64,000 nt of DNA, from positions 3,224,001 through 3,288,000 of the forward strand of contig NZ_CP019985.1 of NCBI RefSeq assembly GCF_002250115.1, given 5' to 3'. The notes beneath the pieces are model-generated. The model made no database searches. It was not told the DNA's origin and saw only the letters and a program-made list of their open reading frames with translations. Of this stretch, positions 62,077-64,000 are shown piece by piece. The DNA comes from Shouchella clausii (GTDB lineage Bacteria; Bacillota; Bacilli; Bacillales; Bacillaceae_D). The translations under genes and the position numbers were made by a program. The stretch's first letter is position 1. Each line of letters opens with the position of its first letter.

Positions 62077-63723
62077 TCAGTCTTTTTTTCTGTCCTTCTT
62101 CTTGTCTTTTGTTAGTTGCCGAAGTTTTTGCTGTTCTTTGCGAAGCAACATCTGTTCCCGTTTAATGCGCTCCCGTTCATTACGCAAAGCTAGGCGTTCT
62201 TGCCGGAGCCGTTCACGGTTTACTGCCAGTGCTGCTTTTTCATTGCGGAGTTCTTTAAAAAGCGACACAATCATTAAAATGATAATCACAGCAAATGGAA
62301 AAGCACCAATGATCGATGCCGTTTGCAGGGCTGCCAAACCTTGTTCGCTCGTTAGCAATAGCACAGCGGCTGTTCCAGAAATAATAACGCCCCACACCAA
62401 CTTTACCGCATTAGGCGGGTTTAGAAGGCCACCAGTCGTCTGCATACCGAGCACGACCGTGGCCGAGTCGGCTGATGTTACAAAAAAGGAGGCGATTAGA
62501 ATAACGGTAAGTATGGAAACGAAAAAGGTCAATGGGAATTGCTCAAGCAAGGCAAACAATGCCATTTCTGTGCCGCCTGTTTGCATTTGCCCATAAAGGG
62601 CACCTGTTTCGTTTTCAAAAAAGATGCTAGAGCCGCCAAATACGCTAAACCAAAAAGCGCCGAACAAAGACGGCAGTGCGATAACGCCAATGACAAACTC
62701 GCGAATTGTGCGCCCCCGTGAAACACGGGCAATAAATGCCCCGACGAAAGGCGACCACGAAATCCACCATGCCCAGTAAAACAATGTCCATTCTTGCACC
62801 CAAGAAGATTCTGGGTTATAAACATCCATGCTAAAACTCATGCCAAAAAAATTTTGTGCATAGCTGCCAATGCCTTGTGTAAAAACACCCATTATGTAAC
62901 TGGTCGGACCGAGAAGCAACACAAAGGCCATTAAAATAATAGCAAGTCGTACATTAAAATTACTTAATATGCGAATGCCTTTGTCGACGCCGGTTGCCGC
63001 CGAAATACAAAAGAGAATTGTTACAATAGCAATGACAACCAACTGAAATACATTATCGGAAAACGAATTTAATGCAGGAAACAAATAGCGAAGACCGGCT
63101 GTAATTTGTGCGGCTCCGAAACCGAGTGATGTCGCTGTTCCAAAAACGGTCGCGAACACGACAAAGACGTCAATGACCTTGCCAAGCGGCCCTGTAATGC
63201 GGTGGCCAATGAGCGGCCGGAATGTCGAGCTAAATAAAGCAGGCTCGTCTTTGCGGTACTGAAAATAGGCGAGTGCCAGCGCCACAACAGCATAGATGGC
63301 CCATGGATGGATGCCCCAATGAAAGATCGAATACCGCATCGCCTGGGCAGCTGCATCTTGCGTGCCTGGTGCAGCATCTGGAGGAGCAAAATAATGGGAC
63401 AGTGGTTCAGCCGCTCCCCAAAAAACAAGACCGATTCCCATGCCGGCTGTAAAAAGAAACGCAAACCATGTCATATAGCTGTATTGAGGTTCCTCTTCAG
63501 GTTTACCAAGTTTAATACTTCCATAAGGGCTAAAAATTAAGTAAATGCCCACGCCTACATAAAAAGTGGCAGAGAGCAAATAGAACCAACCAAGTTCAGA
63601 TGAGATAAAGCCTTGGATGGAGTCCATTACGGTCGCCATATTTTTGGGAAAAAATACTCCCCAAAGGATAAAGGCGCTTGCAATTGCAACAGCCGTTCCA
63701 AATACTGAAGTTGTTTGTTTCAT
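62077..63723 (-). CDS. BCCT family betaine/choline/carnitine transporter (OpuD-like)
   Basis: 548 residues from ATG at 63723. Twelve membrane segments; family signature FYWAWWISWSPFVGAFIARVSRGRTIREF and GMGIGLVFWGAAEPLSH near the start. Sodium-driven uptake of glycine betaine or a relative, protecting from osmotic stress. C-terminal 50 residues are a very charged coiled coil (RERLRQERLALRNERERIKREQ), a likely osmosensing tail as in BetP/OpuD. The ribosome site for this ATG is weak; an upstream in-frame start is possible. Confidence 0.9.
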   Translation of the reverse strand: MKQTTSVFGTAVAIASAFILWGVFFPKNMATVMDSIQGFISSELGWFYLLSATFYVGVGIYLIFSPYGSIKLGKPEEEPQYSYMTWFAFLFTAGMGIGLVFWGAAEPLSHYFAPPDAAPGTQDAAAQAMRYSIFHWGIHPWAIYAVVALALAYFQYRKDEPALFSSTFRPLIGHRITGPLGKVIDVFVVFATVFGTATSLGFGAAQITAGLRYLFPALNSFSDNVFQLVVIAIVTILFCISAATGVDKGIRILSNFNVRLAIILMAFVLLLGPTSYIMGVFTQGIGSYAQNFFGMSFSMDVYNPESSWVQEWTLFYWAWWISWSPFVGAFIARVSRGRTIREFVIGVIALPSLFGAFWFSVFGGSSIFFENETGALYGQMQTGGTEMALFALLEQFPLTFFVSILTVILIASFFVTSADSATVVLGMQTTGGLLNPPNAVKLVWGVIISGTAAVLLLTSEQGLAALQTASIIGAFPFAVIIILMIVSLFKELRNEKAALAVNRERLRQERLALRNERERIKREQMLLRKEQQKLRQLTKDKKKDRKKD

Positions 63724-63948
63724 TTGTACAATCTCAACCTTTCCTTGTTGTCCACAAGTCGTCATCATACCATAGGATGGCAAACAATCCAAGGGAAGAT
63801 ACGCCGATTTTCATCGCAATCGCTTTATCATACCCGCTTCTTTGGGCGAATAAACGCAATTGATTAAAATAATCGTTTGCTTTACAGTTGTCGAATGAAG
63901 GCAGTCTTTGCTAACATGGCTACAACTGAAAGGGGAGGAAGAAACAAC

Positions 63949-64000
63949 ATGAAAAAATGGGTGGCAGTTCCCGTCTGCTTGCTCGTGCTAACAGCTTGCG
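63949..64000 (+). CDS. Lipoprotein, N-terminal end, cut by the window
   Basis: ATG at 63949 with GGGGAGG ahead; only the signal peptide is visible (MKKWVAVPVCLLVLTAC, lipobox LTAC). Divergent from the BCCT gene. No identification possible. Confidence 0.7.
   Translation, partial: MKKWVAVPVCLLVLTAC

Overview
The window looks like the chromosome of an alkaliphilic, low-GC Firmicute of the Shouchella (Bacillus) clausii type. This rests on strong AGGAGG Shine-Dalgarno sequences, frequent GTG/TTG starts, Bacillus-family proteins throughout, and a gene order (dapH-dapL-ykuS-ykuT-ykuU-ykuV-ktrC-rnjA-rpoY-def-ykyA-pdhABCD) that follows the Bacillus subtilis yku/ykr/pdh region. The species name is inference; no database search was possible.

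Positions 1 to about 25,640 are the right-hand 25 kb of a siphovirus-type prophage. It enters in the tail module (distal tail protein end, pectate-lyase-fold spike with a self-cleaving C-terminal domain, BppU baseplate protein, XkdX, tail-endopeptidase-like protein) and passes through lysis (holin, amidase). A leftward accessory/lysogeny block follows: ATP-dependent DNA ligase, YolD-like protein behind a LexA box, three short proteins of which two are membrane peptides, a lipoprotein, an ImmA-like protease and the repressor. Then comes the rightward early region: Cro-like protein, mini P-loop protein, Rha/KilAC antirepressor, Gam, AAA ATPase, DUF669, a primase-helicase followed by an iteron-rich origin candidate, ERCC4 nuclease, methyltransferase, dUTPase and ArpU. 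It ends at a tRNA-Arg(CCG) 3'-half that is probably the attachment site. The attachment site therefore sits after ArpU, not beside lysis, so the prophage is permuted relative to lambda and the integrase and packaging genes should lie to the left of the window.

Positions 25.7-38 kb hold short chromosomal units: HAD phosphatase, csoR-copZ (no copA beside them), GNAT acetyltransferase, tRNA-Val(GAC), an old-yellow-enzyme reductase, an M20 peptidase, an SDR-like protein, an AI-2E family transporter, a CopC-domain protein, MscS channel, an HD-GYP-like protein and an AEC transporter. Three intergenic spots here (33.4, 35.7 and 37.0 kb) carry related structured elements, each joining a shared motif to an intrinsic terminator; two of them show a compensatory base-pair change.

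Positions 38-53.6 kb contain lysine/diaminopimelate synthesis (dapH, a class III aminotransferase, dapL), redox and potassium genes, RNase J1 with RNA polymerase epsilon, peptide deformylase, and the pyruvate dehydrogenase cluster. A group IIC-type intron with its maturase lies exactly behind the pdhD terminator. Positions 55.6-61.5 kb are an appDFABC peptide ABC importer, followed by a small lipoprotein, a BCCT betaine/choline-type transporter and the start of another lipoprotein cut by the window edge.
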